Assembly: GCF_013364275.1 (NCBI RefSeq)
Contig: NZ_CP054932.1
Location: forward strand, 992,001 to 1,056,000
Source of the DNA: Actinomadura sp. NAK00032
GTDB taxonomy: Bacteria > Actinomycetota > Actinomycetes > Streptosporangiales > Streptosporangiaceae
Reading direction: 5' to 3'
Length of the DNA: 64,000 nucleotides
A program made the position numbers and the translations under genes. Of the stretch, positions 48,424 to 56,968 are shown one piece after another. A model generated the notes under the pieces. It did not search any database and had not been told where the DNA came from. It was given only the letters and a program-made list of their open reading frames with translations. Every line of letters begins with the position of its first letter. Within the stretch, counting starts at the first letter, position 1.

Positions 48424-49311
48424 CTAGCGGACGTTGTAGCCCTGCGACTGCCAGAAGGAGGTCGGGTTCGGGTTGTCGAGGTGGGAGTCGTTGACGCTCT
48501 TGGCGGCGTGCGTCTGGCGGCCGGGCCGCATCTCGACGTGGGTGTGGGCGGCCGAGCTGGACGACACGCCGCGCCACGACTCGTCCGCGATGACCTGGCC
48601 CCGGCTGATCGACTGGCCCACGGACAGCGAGGAGCGCGGCGCGGAGTGCAGGTAGATCACCGTCTTGTTCAGCGAGGAGTTGTAGACGGAGATCGTGGAG
48701 AGCCCGCCGCTGCCGGTGGAGCCGCGCGCGATGTAGATGATCTTGCCGGCGGTCAGCGCGCGGACGTCCGAGCCGACGCTGCGCGCGATGTCGATGCCCT
48801 CGTGCCGTCCGGGCGTGCTGGTGTAGCCGTCGAAGCCGCAGGTGATGCGGCCGCCGCTGGCCTTGTAGAGCGCGTACGACATGTTCGTGCGCGACGACGG
48901 CGAGAACTGGTGCGAGGCGTTCTGGTTCTTCAGGCTGGAGTTGAGGTTGCCCTTGGCGCCGGCCTTGAAGTCCTGGTAGGTGCCGCCGTAGTTGCTGTTG
49001 TAGTAGACGCGGACGGTCTTGCTGCTGCGGTTCCAGACCGAGGCGGCCTCGTTCTTGATGCAGAGCCCCTTGCCGTTGCCCGGTCCCTTGAAGTCGTAGC
49101 AGGACGGCTGGGTGGTGCCGTAGTCGGCGAGCGACCCAGTGAAGTCCGAGACGGACCCCGCGTTGTTGCTGTTGTAGTAGTAGCAGAACTCGCCGCTCTC
49201 GCAGACGCCGTTGCGCGCCGCGGCCGAGGCGGGCGCCGCGAGCGCGGCCGCCGTGCCGCCGACCGCCACCGCGGCGGTGGCCAGTGTGAGGACCTTGTTC
49301 AGCGTGCTCAT
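48424..49311 (-). CDS. Secreted I36-domain M23 endopeptidase
   Basis: 295 residues. Signal peptide (to PASA, about 30), the same I36 domain (30-140), then an M23/LytM zinc peptidase with intact metal motifs HEGID (HxxxD) and HTHVEM (HxH). It should cut peptidoglycan cross-bridges outside the cell. The I36 part differs from the SpoIID protein at only about five residues, whereas the catalytic domains are unrelated. AAGGGAACGG precedes ATG 49311. Confidence 0.92.
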   Translation of the reverse strand: MSTLNKVLTLATAAVAVGGTAAALAAPASAAARNGVCESGEFCYYYNSNNAGSVSDFTGSLADYGTTQPSCYDFKGPGNGKGLCIKNEAASVWNRSSKTVRVYYNSNYGGTYQDFKAGAKGNLNSSLKNQNASHQFSPSSRTNMSYALYKASGGRITCGFDGYTSTPGRHEGIDIARSVGSDVRALTAGKIIYIARGSTGSGGLSTISVYNSSLNKTVIYLHSAPRSSLSVGQSISRGQVIADESWRGVSSSSAAHTHVEMRPGRQTHAAKSVNDSHLDNPNPTSFWQSQGYNVR

Positions 49312-49363
49312 AACCGTTCCCTTTCCTTTCGCCTGCTGTTCGCGTTGCCGGGATTGCCGAAGG

Positions 49364-50209
49364 TCAGCTGCGCCGGTACTCCTCCCAGGTACGGATGGTC
49401 ACCTTCGGTCCGTCGTCCGGACCGTGGTCGGCGAGCCCGTTGAGGCCGAGGTAGTAGTCGCCGGTCTGGTGCTGGGCCTGGGTGGACAGGTCGGTGTCGC
49501 TGATCGCGGCGGCGTGGATGTGCCACGGCCAGTCGCCCTGCTGCGGGCTGCGCACCCAGGCCGCGAACCCGACGCGGCGCAGCGCGCGGGCCACCGAGGT
49601 GCGGGTGGCGGCGCTCATCCCCTGCACCGAGACGTCCACGACGCCCCCGCCGTCGTGGGTGCCGGCCGAGGTGGGGTCACCGCCGGGGTTGTAGGAGCCC
49701 TGGTCCAGGGCGAGCTTGCGGCCGAGCAGCCGCTCCGCCTCGACCAGCATGTCCCGCGTCCGGGTGTTGACGACGGCGCCGCCGAAGGACACCCGGGCGC
49801 CCGGCGCGAGGGTCCGGGTGACCGTGAAGCGGCCGGTGCCGAGCTTGGTGAGGGACGTCTTGCCGGGCAGGCCGTTGGCGTCCAGGCCGGTGTAGCCGAG
49901 CGACTTCTGGTACTTGGAGTAGGCGGCGATGGTCGTCGTGCCGAAGTAGCCGTCCACCCACTGCTCGTCGAGCAGGTTCCGGTCCCGCAGGGCCCGCTCG
50001 ACGAGGAGGACGCTCGCCTTGGCGCCCGGCGTCAGCGTGTCGTCGGCCCGCCGCGGATCGATCTGCGCCGCCTTGACCGTGGCCTCCATGTTCACGCTCG
50101 GCAACGCGGCGGCGGTCCCGGCCGGCTCCGCCGCCGACGTCTCCGACACGGTCATGGAGGTGAGCATCGCGGCCGACAGGAAGGCGGCGGTGTACGAAGA
50201 CAACTTCAT
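49364..50209 (-). CDS. Secreted peptidoglycan-binding M15-like carboxypeptidase
   Basis: 281 residues. Signal peptide (MKLSSYTAAFLSAAMLTSM...), a peptidoglycan-binding domain 1-type helical module (VLLVERALRDRNLLDEQWVDGYFGTTTIAAYSKYQKSLGY), and an M15-like domain with zinc motifs HDGGGVVDVS (HxxGxxxD-like) and WPWHIHAA. It probably trims peptidoglycan stems. AGGAGA precedes ATG 50209. It is transcribed in the same direction as the two I36 proteins, forming a wall-remodelling cluster. Confidence 0.85.
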   Translation of the reverse strand: MKLSSYTAAFLSAAMLTSMTVSETSAAEPAGTAAALPSVNMEATVKAAQIDPRRADDTLTPGAKASVLLVERALRDRNLLDEQWVDGYFGTTTIAAYSKYQKSLGYTGLDANGLPGKTSLTKLGTGRFTVTRTLAPGARVSFGGAVVNTRTRDMLVEAERLLGRKLALDQGSYNPGGDPTSAGTHDGGGVVDVSVQGMSAATRTSVARALRRVGFAAWVRSPQQGDWPWHIHAAAISDTDLSTQAQHQTGDYYLGLNGLADHGPDDGPKVTIRTWEEYRRS

Positions 50210-50387
50210 CTGGTCTCCTGGATGCGGACGCTGGGAGCGGAACCAACGTCACGCTTCGCCCGGCGCGTTCTCAAGAAGATCGTTGTTGTCAGGTTGTTCG
50301 CCGGACACATCCGTACAGCGCGTACGCGGATCTGACACGCGGGCCGGCGCCCTGACGGGTCACGGACGATCTCGCCCGTCCAGGGTT

Positions 50388-50417
50388 CTGTAAGCCAGAA
50401 TTTCCTTTTCCTTACAG
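50388..50417. promoter_or_regulatory. CTGTAAG/CTTACAG inverted repeat before gentisate dioxygenase
   Basis: CTGTAAG (50388-50394) and CTTACAG (50411-50417) are perfect inverted 7-mers separated by a 16-base T/C-rich spacer, ending 24 bp before the start codon. Candidate operator for the gentisate operon; the regulator is unknown. Confidence 0.55.
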
Positions 50418-50441
50418 CGGGCGGGCCGCACGATTGCCGGT

Positions 50442-51611
50442 ATGACCAGCACTCCTGCCGAAACCGTCGCGGCTCCTCCGGCGGAATCGCCCGTCCGGCT
50501 GCGGGCGGTGGACGCGCCCGGCCAGCCGGACGCCACCCCGGAGCTCGACGACCTCTACCGCGGCTTCGAGGCCGAACTGCTCGTGCCGCTGTGGACCGAG
50601 ATCGGCGACCTGATGCCGGCGCGTCCGCGCTCCCGGGCCGTCCCGCACGTGTGGCAGTGGGAGCGGCTGGTCCGGCTCGCCGAGCGGGCCGGCCGGATCG
50701 TCCCGGTGGGGCGGGGCGGGGAGCGCCGCGCGATCGCGCTCGCCAACCCGGGGCTCGGCGGCCGCCCGTTCGCCGCGCCGACCCTCTGGGCGGCGATCCA
50801 GTACCTCATGCCGGGCGAGGACGCGCCCGAGCACCGGCACACCCAGCACGCGTTCCGCTTCGTCGTCGAGGGCTCCGGCGTGTGGACGGTCGTCGACGGC
50901 GACCCGGTGCCGATGAACCGCGGCGACTTCCTCCCGCAGGCCGGCTGGAACTGGCACGCCCACCACAACGCGACCGACCGTCCGATGGCCTGGATCGACG
51001 GGCTCGACATCCCGTTCCAGTACGCCGCCGACGCGCAGTTCTTCGAGTTCGGCCGGGACGAGATCTCCGACGCGGAGCGCACCACGCCCGACCGCTCCCG
51101 CGCCGAACGGCTCTGGGGCCACCCCGGGCTGCGGCCCGTCGGCGTCGCCCACAGCACGCCCGGCTCGCCGCTGCTCTCCTACAAGTGGGAGTACACCGAC
51201 CGCGCGCTCGCCGACCAGCTCGCGCTGGAGAAGGAGGGGCACGCCGGGACGGTGGAGCCCGGCCATGCCGCCGTGCGCTTCAGCAATCCCGTCGACGGCA
51301 CCGACGTCCTGCCCACTCTGCGCGCCGAGTTCCACCGGGTGGCGCGGGGCGCGGAGACGGCCCCGGTGCGCGAGACCGGCTCCAGCGTCTACCAGGTCTT
51401 CGACGGCTCCGGCACGGTCACGGTCGGCGACCGGACCTGGGCGGTGACGCGCGGGGACCTGTTCGTCGTCCCGTCGTGGGAGCCGTTCTCGGTGACGTCC
51501 GAGGCCGGCGCGTCCGACTCCAACTCCGGCGCCCTCGACCTGTTCCGCTTCTCCGACGCGCCCGTCTTCGAGGCGCTCAAGCTCGACCGAACCGCCAAGG
51601 ACATCAGATGA
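50442..51611 (+). CDS. Gentisate 1,2-dioxygenase (bicupin)
   Basis: 389 residues, two cupin domains. The N-terminal cupin has the Fe(II) ligand motif PEHRHTQHAFRF and the later WNWHAHHN, both characteristic of gentisate and 1-hydroxy-2-naphthoate dioxygenases. It opens gentisate between carboxyl- and hydroxyl-bearing carbons to maleylpyruvate. First gene of an operon that contains both following steps, which supports the substrate. ATG 50442; the next gene overlaps by ATGA. Confidence 0.93.
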   Translation: MTSTPAETVAAPPAESPVRLRAVDAPGQPDATPELDDLYRGFEAELLVPLWTEIGDLMPARPRSRAVPHVWQWERLVRLAERAGRIVPVGRGGERRAIALANPGLGGRPFAAPTLWAAIQYLMPGEDAPEHRHTQHAFRFVVEGSGVWTVVDGDPVPMNRGDFLPQAGWNWHAHHNATDRPMAWIDGLDIPFQYAADAQFFEFGRDEISDAERTTPDRSRAERLWGHPGLRPVGVAHSTPGSPLLSYKWEYTDRALADQLALEKEGHAGTVEPGHAAVRFSNPVDGTDVLPTLRAEFHRVARGAETAPVRETGSSVYQVFDGSGTVTVGDRTWAVTRGDLFVVPSWEPFSVTSEAGASDSNSGALDLFRFSDAPVFEALKLDRTAKDIR

Positions 51612-52438
51612 AGCTCTCCACGATCCGCACTGCCGGCGGCACCCGCGCCGTCCGCCTCGACGGCGGCGCGCTCGTCGACCTCGGACACCCCGACCTCGGC
51701 GCGCTCCTGGCCGAGCCGGACTGGCGGGCGAAGGCCGCCGCCGCGTCCGGCACCGCCTACGACGCCGAGGGCGCCGACTTCGCGCCGGTCGTGCCCAGCC
51801 CGTCCAAGGTGATCTGCGTCGGCCACAACTACTCCAACCACATCAAGGAGATGGGGCGGGAGCTGCCCGCGTACCCGACGCTGTTCCCGAAGTTCGCCGA
51901 CAGCCTGATCGGCGCCGGCGACGACATCGTGAAGCCGGGCGAGACCGATGCGCTCGACTGGGAGGTGGAGCTCGCCGTCGTCATCGGGCAGGAGGTCCGC
52001 CGCGCCGACGACGCCCAGGCGGAGGCGGCGATCGCCGGGTTCACCGTCATGAACGACATCTCCGTGCGCGACTGGCAGTTCCGCACCATCGAGTGGACGC
52101 AGGGCAAGATCTGGGACTCCTCCACCCCGGTCGGCCCCTACCTGGTCACGCCCGACGAGGTCGGCGGCGTCCGCCCGGCGCTGCGGGTCAGGACCCTGGT
52201 GGACGGCCGGGAGATGCAGTCCGACGACACGGGCACGCTGCTGTTCGACCCGGTCTTCCTGGTCAAGTACGTCTCGACGATCGTCCGGCTGCGTCCCGGC
52301 GACCTGATCGCCACCGGCACCCCGGCCGGGGTCGGGCACGCCCGCGACCCGAAGGTCTACCTGACCGGCGGCGAGACCGTCGTGACCGAGATCGACGGCC
52401 TCGGGGCCTGCACCAACCGCGTCGTCAAGGACGCCTGA
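51608..52438 (+). CDS. Fumarylpyruvate hydrolase (FAH family)
   Basis: 276 residues. GHNYSNHIKEMG starts the FAH core near residue 72; metal ligands Glu119, Glu121 (DWEVELAVVIG) and Asp150 (MNDISVRDWQ); GDLIATGTPAGVG. It splits fumarylpyruvate to fumarate and pyruvate, the last step of the gentisate pathway. Coupled by overlap to genes on both sides. Confidence 0.92.
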   Translation: MKLSTIRTAGGTRAVRLDGGALVDLGHPDLGALLAEPDWRAKAAAASGTAYDAEGADFAPVVPSPSKVICVGHNYSNHIKEMGRELPAYPTLFPKFADSLIGAGDDIVKPGETDALDWEVELAVVIGQEVRRADDAQAEAAIAGFTVMNDISVRDWQFRTIEWTQGKIWDSSTPVGPYLVTPDEVGGVRPALRVRTLVDGREMQSDDTGTLLFDPVFLVKYVSTIVRLRPGDLIATGTPAGVGHARDPKVYLTGGETVVTEIDGLGACTNRVVKDA

Positions 52439-53067
52439 TGGCGCGCTCGTTCACCGACGCCCGCCGCTGGACGCGGGAGGGCACGGCGCTGTTCCTCGGC
52501 GCCGCCGCCGGACTGACCGAGGCGGACTACGACGCGGCGAGCCCGCTGCCCGGCTGGACGCGCAGGCATCTGGTCGCGCACGTCGCCGCGAACGCCGAGG
52601 CGCTCGGCAACCTGGTGCGCTGGGCGGCCACGGGCGAGGAGACGCCCATGTACGCCTCGCCGGAGGAGCGGGCGGCCGGGATCGAGCGCGGCGGGCGGAT
52701 GGGCGGCGCGGAGCTGGGCGACTGGCTGGCCCGGTCCGCCGCGACGCTGCAGGCGTCGATGGACGAGCTGACCGAAGGCCAGTGGCAGTCCGAGGTCGTC
52801 ACGGCGCAGGGCCGTACCGTGCCCGCGACCGAGGTGCCGTGGATGCGGTCCCGGGAGGTGCTCGTCCACGCCGTCGACCTGGACCGCGGCGTCTCCTTCG
52901 CCGACCTGCCGGACGACTTCGTGCAGGCCCTCATCACCGACATCACCGCCAAGCGGGGGCTGGACGCCGCCGCGCTGCCGGCCGGGCCGCCGTCCGAGGT
53001 GGCCGCCTGGCTGGCCGGACGGCCGCACGCCCTCACCGGAGCCCCGCCGCTCGGCCCCTGGCTGTGA
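52438..53067 (+). CDS. Mycothiol-dependent maleylpyruvate isomerase
   Basis: 209 residues of the MDMPI/DinB-like fold: ARRWTREGTALFLGAAAGLTEADYD, GWTRRHLVAHVAANAEAL with the first metal His, and REVLVHAVDLDRG with the last. The family converts maleylpyruvate to fumarylpyruvate with mycothiol in high-GC Gram-positives. Start overlaps the previous stop (TGATG). Confidence 0.92.
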   Translation: MARSFTDARRWTREGTALFLGAAAGLTEADYDAASPLPGWTRRHLVAHVAANAEALGNLVRWAATGEETPMYASPEERAAGIERGGRMGGAELGDWLARSAATLQASMDELTEGQWQSEVVTAQGRTVPATEVPWMRSREVLVHAVDLDRGVSFADLPDDFVQALITDITAKRGLDAAALPAGPPSEVAAWLAGRPHALTGAPPLGPWL

Positions 53068-53107
53068 CGCGCCGAACGGCTGGGACGCGCCCGAGAAGGA
53101 AGAGATC

Positions 53108-54373
53108 ATGACCAACCCTGATGTGCTCGTCGTCGGCGGCGGGATCGGCGGGCTGGGCGCCGCGTACGCGCTGGCCCGCCGGGGCCTCGCGGTCCGGCTG
53201 CTGGAGCGGGCCGCCGACTTCGGCGAGGTCGGCGCCGGCATCCAGCTCGCCCCCAACTGCACCCGCATCCTCGACGACTACGGCCTGCTGGACGAGGCGA
53301 CGGACCTCGGCGTCGTCCCGGACGCGATGATCATGCGGGACGCGGTCGACGGCGCGGAGCTGACCCGCCTCGACCTGCGCGACCTGGAACGCCGCTACGG
53401 CTTCCCCTACCTGGTCATCCACCGCAGCGACCTGCACGCCATGCTGCTGCGCGCCTGCGAGCGCGCCGGCGTCGACCTGCGCACGTCGCAGCAGGCCGTC
53501 GGCTACGCCAACACCGACGGCGGCGCCCGCGTGACCTTGGCCGGCGGCCGTGTCGAGGAGGCGCGGGTCGTCATCGCGGCGGACGGCCTGCACTCGGTGG
53601 CGCGCAGGCTGCTCTCCGACGACGAGCCCGTCTCCTCGGCCTACGTCGCGTATCGCGGCACCGTGCCGACCTCGCACGGCCGGGCGGCGGACGTGGACCT
53701 CAGCGAGGTCGTCGTCTACGTCGGGCCGGGCTGCCACTTCGTCCACTACGGGCTGCGCGGCGGCGAGCTGCTCAACCAGGTCGCCGTCTTCGAGTCGCCC
53801 AAGGCCCGCGCCGGCGAGGAGGACTGGGGCACCCCCGACGAGCTGGACGCGGCCTTCGCGCGGACGTGCGGCTTCGTCCGCGAGGGCCTGCCCCACATGT
53901 GGCGCGACAAGTGGTGGCGGATGTACGACCGCGACCCCATCATGACCTGGGTGGACGGCAGCATCGCGCTGCTCGGCGACGCCGCCCACCCGCCGCTCCA
54001 GTACATCGCCCAGGGCGCCATCATGGCGATCGAGGACGGCTGGGTGCTCGGCGAGCACGTCGCCCGGCACCTCGAAGCGGACGGGTCGGTGGACTGGCCC
54101 GCCGTCCTCGCCGCCTACCAGGCCGTCCGGCCCGAGCACTGCCGCCGCGTCCTGACCACGTCCCGCGCCTGGGGCGAGCTGTGGCACCTCGACGGGACGC
54201 CGCGGCGGCAGCGCAACGTGCTGCTGCGCGACCGCGGCACCCGCGACTACGCGTTCGTGGACTGGCTCTACGGCCCGACCGCCCTCGACCCGTCCGACGA
54301 GCCGCCGATGTTCACGACGATCCCGCTGTCCTCGGCGGACGCGCTCACGGCCGCGACGGGCCGGCGTCCTTGA
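53108..54373 (+). CDS. 3-hydroxybenzoate 6-hydroxylase-type FAD monooxygenase
   Basis: 421 residues, class A flavoprotein hydroxylase: VLVVGGGIGGLGAAYALARRG (ADP-binding), VVIAADGLHSVARR (DG motif) and SIALLGDAAHPPLQYIAQGAIMAIED (GD motif). In the gentisate operon it most likely makes gentisate from 3-hydroxybenzoate; salicylate hydroxylases share this fold, so the exact substrate is inferred from context. AGGAAGAGATC precedes ATG 53108. Confidence 0.88.
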   Translation: MTNPDVLVVGGGIGGLGAAYALARRGLAVRLLERAADFGEVGAGIQLAPNCTRILDDYGLLDEATDLGVVPDAMIMRDAVDGAELTRLDLRDLERRYGFPYLVIHRSDLHAMLLRACERAGVDLRTSQQAVGYANTDGGARVTLAGGRVEEARVVIAADGLHSVARRLLSDDEPVSSAYVAYRGTVPTSHGRAADVDLSEVVVYVGPGCHFVHYGLRGGELLNQVAVFESPKARAGEEDWGTPDELDAAFARTCGFVREGLPHMWRDKWWRMYDRDPIMTWVDGSIALLGDAAHPPLQYIAQGAIMAIEDGWVLGEHVARHLEADGSVDWPAVLAAYQAVRPEHCRRVLTTSRAWGELWHLDGTPRRQRNVLLRDRGTRDYAFVDWLYGPTALDPSDEPPMFTTIPLSSADALTAATGRRP

Positions 54374-55007
54374 CCGGGACGGGGAGGCGGTCGCGCAGCT
54401 CGTCGAGCGTGATGCCGAAGGTCTCGCGGACCGCCGCCCCGTCCGGGCCCACGTCGATGACGGCGACGTCGGTGTAGATCCGGCTGACGCAGCCGACGCC
54501 CGTCAGCGGGTAGGTGCACTCGGGCACGAGCTTCGAGCGGCCCTGCTTGTCGAAGAGCGTCATCATCACGAACACCTGCTTGGCGCCGATGGCGAGGTCC
54601 ATCGCTCCGCCGACCGCCGGGATGGCGTCCGGGGCGCCGGTGTGCCAGTTGGCGAGGTCGCCGGTCGCCGACACCTGGAACGCGCCGAGCACGCACACGT
54701 CGAGATGGCCGCCGCGCATCATGGCGAACGAGTCGGCGTGGTGGAAGTAGGACGCCCCGGGCAGCTCGGTCACCGGGACCTTCCCGGCGTTGGTGAGGTC
54801 GGGGTCGATCTGCTCGCCGGTCGCGGCGGGGCCCATGTTGAGCATGCCGTTCTCGGTGTGCAGCACGATGCCGGAGCCGGCGGGCAGGTGGTCGGCGACC
54901 TTGGTGGGGCGGCCGATGCCGAGGTTGACGTAGGAGCCGGCCGGGATGTCGCGGGCGACGATCGCGGCCATCTCGTCGGGGGACAGGGCCCCCGTGGTGG
55001 AAGACAT
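54345..55007 (-). CDS. pcaJ: 3-oxoacid (3-oxoadipate) CoA-transferase subunit B
   Basis: 220 residues: SYVNLGIGRPTKVADHL and the catalytic Glu52 in LHTENGML; PGASYFHHADSFAMMRGGHLDV; AVGGAMDLAIGAK. It moves CoA from succinyl-CoA to 3-oxoadipate together with subunit A. The 3' end overlaps the convergent FAD hydroxylase by 29 bp. Acetoacetate transferases are close relatives; the thiolase partner favours 3-oxoadipate. Confidence 0.88.
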   Translation of the reverse strand: MSSTTGALSPDEMAAIVARDIPAGSYVNLGIGRPTKVADHLPAGSGIVLHTENGMLNMGPAATGEQIDPDLTNAGKVPVTELPGASYFHHADSFAMMRGGHLDVCVLGAFQVSATGDLANWHTGAPDAIPAVGGAMDLAIGAKQVFVMMTLFDKQGRSKLVPECTYPLTGVGCVSRIYTDVAVIDVGPDGAAVRETFGITLDELRDRLPVPVKDAGPSRP

Positions 55008-55008
55008 G

Positions 55009-55704
55009 TCAGCGCGCTCCCTGGACGGTGTAGTGCCGGTCCTCGACCCGCACGACGCGGTCGACGTGGATGCCGGGCGTGACGACCGCCTCCGGGTCGA
55101 GTTCGCCCGTGGCGACGACGCCGCCGACCTGCACGATCGTGGTGGTCGCGGCCGTCGCCATGACGGGGCCGAAGTTGCGGGCGGTCTTGCGGTAGACGAG
55201 GTTGCCCATCCCGTCGGCGCGGTGCGCGCTGATCAGCGCGACGTCGCCCTTGATCGGGTACTCCAGGACGTACTCGCGCCCGTCGATCGTCCGGGTCTCC
55301 CTGCCCTCGGCGAGCGGGGTGCCGACGCCGGTCGGGCAGTAGAAGGCGCCGATGCCCGCGCCGGCCGCGCGCATCCGCTCGGCGAGGTTGCCCTGCGGCA
55401 CGATCTCCAGGTCGATCCGTCCGGCCCGGTACAACTCGTCGAAGACGTAGGAGTCGCTCTGCCGGGGGAACGAGCAGATCACCTTGCGGACGCGGCCGGC
55501 CTTGAGCAGCGCGGCGAGCCCGACGTCCCCGTTCCCGGCGTTGTTGGACACGATGGTGAGGTCCGTCGCGCCCTGCCGGATCAGCCCGTCGATGAGGTCG
55601 AACGGCATGCCCGCGAAGCCGAAGCCGCCGACGAGCACGGTGCTGCCGTCCGCGATGCCGCGCACGGCCTCGTCGACGCTCTCCAGGATCTCCGCCCGGC
55701 TCAC
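55009..55704 (-). CDS. pcaI: 3-oxoacid (3-oxoadipate) CoA-transferase subunit A
   Basis: 231 residues: GSTVLVGGFGFAGMPFDLIDGL, TDLTIVSNNAGNGDVGLAALL, RKVICSFPRQSDSYVFDELYRAG, LEIVPQGNLAERMRAAGAGIGAFYCPTGVGTPLAEG. GTG 55704 overlaps the thiolase stop (GTGA), and subunit B follows after 1 bp, so the three genes form one translation-coupled unit. Confidence 0.88.
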   Translation of the reverse strand: MSRAEILESVDEAVRGIADGSTVLVGGFGFAGMPFDLIDGLIRQGATDLTIVSNNAGNGDVGLAALLKAGRVRKVICSFPRQSDSYVFDELYRAGRIDLEIVPQGNLAERMRAAGAGIGAFYCPTGVGTPLAEGRETRTIDGREYVLEYPIKGDVALISAHRADGMGNLVYRKTARNFGPVMATAATTTIVQVGGVVATGELDPEAVVTPGIHVDRVVRVEDRHYTVQGAR

Positions 55705-56897
55705 GCCGCCACCTCCGTGTTCGCTGTGTCCGTGTTCTCCAGGACGACGGCGAGCCCCTGCCCGACGCCGATGCAGATGGCCGCGACGCCCCAGCGCTCG
55801 CGGCGCTCCCGCAGCACCTTCGCGAGCGTGCCGAGGACGCGGGCGCCGCTGGCGCCCAGCGGGTGGCCGAGCGCGATGGCCCCGCCCCGGGTGTTGACGA
55901 TCTCCGGGTCGACGCCCCAGGCGTCCACGCAGATCAGCGACTGGACGGCGAACGCCTCGTTGAGTTCGACCGCGCCGACCTGGTCCCAGCCGATCCCGGC
56001 GCGTGCGAGCGCGCGGTCGGCCGCCTCGACCGGGGCGTAGCCGAAGTCCTGCGGGTCGAGCGCGAACGCGCCGCGCCCGGCGACGCGCGCGAGCGGGTCG
56101 AGGCCGATCCGGTCGGCGGCGCCGGCGGAGCCGAGCAGGAGGGCGGCGGCGCCGTCGCTCAGCGGCGAGGCGTTGCCCGCGGTGATGGTGCCGTCGGCGC
56201 GGAAGCTCGGCTTGAGCTTGGCGAGCTTCTCCGGGGTGGAGTCGGCGCGGATGCCCTCGTCCCGCTTCAGGTCCCCGGCGGGGACGACCAGGTCGTCGTA
56301 GAAGCCGTCGTCCCAGGCCGCCGCCGCGAGCCGGTGCGAGCGCAGCGCGAACGCGTCCTGCCGCTCCCGGCCGATGCCGTACCGTTCGCGGAGCCCCTCG
56401 TTGGCCTCGCCGAGCGAGACCGTCCACTCCTTGGGCATGCGCGGGTTCACCAGTCGCCAGCCGAGCGTGGTCGAGACCGCGGCGAGGTCGCCGGGCGGGA
56501 AGCCCTTCGCGGGCTTCGGCAGCACCCACGGCGCCCGGGTCATCGACTCGACGCCGCCCGCGACGACCACGTCCGCGTCGCCCGTCTCGATCGTCCGGGA
56601 CGCGATCATCGCGGCGTCGAGGCTGGAGCCGCACAGCCGGTTGACGGTCGTGCCGGGCACGCTGGTCGGCAGCCCGGCCAGCAGCGCGGCCATCCGGCCG
56701 ACGTTGCGGTTCTCCTCGCCCGCGCCGTTCGCGTTGCCCCAGACGACCTCGCCGACCGCGGCCGGGTCCAGCCGGGGCGCCCGGTCCAGCAGCGCGGTGA
56801 GCACGCCGGCCGCGAGATCGTCCGGGCGCTCGCCCGCGAGCGCGCCGTTGAACCGGCCGAACGGCGTCCGGACGGCCGAGTAGAGATAGGAGCTCAT
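55701..56897 (-). CDS. pcaF: 3-oxoadipyl-CoA thiolase (acetyl-CoA acetyltransferase family)
   Basis: 398 residues with Cys89 (VNRLCGSS), His in [11 protein letters not shown] and the second Cys in ICIGVGQG, all intact. [11 protein letters not shown] at the N-terminus and the NEAFAVQSL motif are typical of thiolases; [20 protein letters not shown] suits the PcaF branch. It would yield succinyl-CoA and acetyl-CoA from 3-oxoadipyl-CoA, ending the beta-ketoadipate pathway. Divergent from LysR. Confidence 0.87.
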   Translation of the reverse strand: MSSYLYSAVRTPFGRFNGALAGERPDDLAAGVLTALLDRAPRLDPAAVGEVVWGNANGAGEENRNVGRMAALLAGLPTSVPGTTVNRLCGSSLDAAMIASRTIETGDADVVVAGGVESMTRAPWVLPKPAKGFPPGDLAAVSTTLGWRLVNPRMPKEWTVSLGEANEGLRERYGIGRERQDAFALRSHRLAAAAWDDGFYDDLVVPAGDLKRDEGIRADSTPEKLAKLKPSFRADGTITAGNASPLSDGAAALLLGSAGAADRIGLDPLARVAGRGAFALDPQDFGYAPVEAADRALARAGIGWDQVGAVELNEAFAVQSLICVDAWGVDPEIVNTRGGAIALGHPLGASGARVLGTLAKVLRERRERWGVAAICIGVGQGLAVVLENTDTANTEVAA

Positions 56898-56920
56898 GCC
56901 ATCGAGGCTAATGACCTCAC

Positions 56921-56940
56921 TTGATACAGTGAAGTATCAA
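56921..56940. promoter_or_regulatory. LysR-type operator TTGATAC-N6-GTATCAA
   Basis: Perfect 7-bp inverted arms (56921-56927, 56934-56940) in the 71-bp gap between the thiolase gene and the LysR gene. It fits the T-N11-A LysR box and is placed to control both directions. Confidence 0.75.
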
Positions 56941-56968
56941 TATTCGCTTCGATTGAGACGCGCATCAT

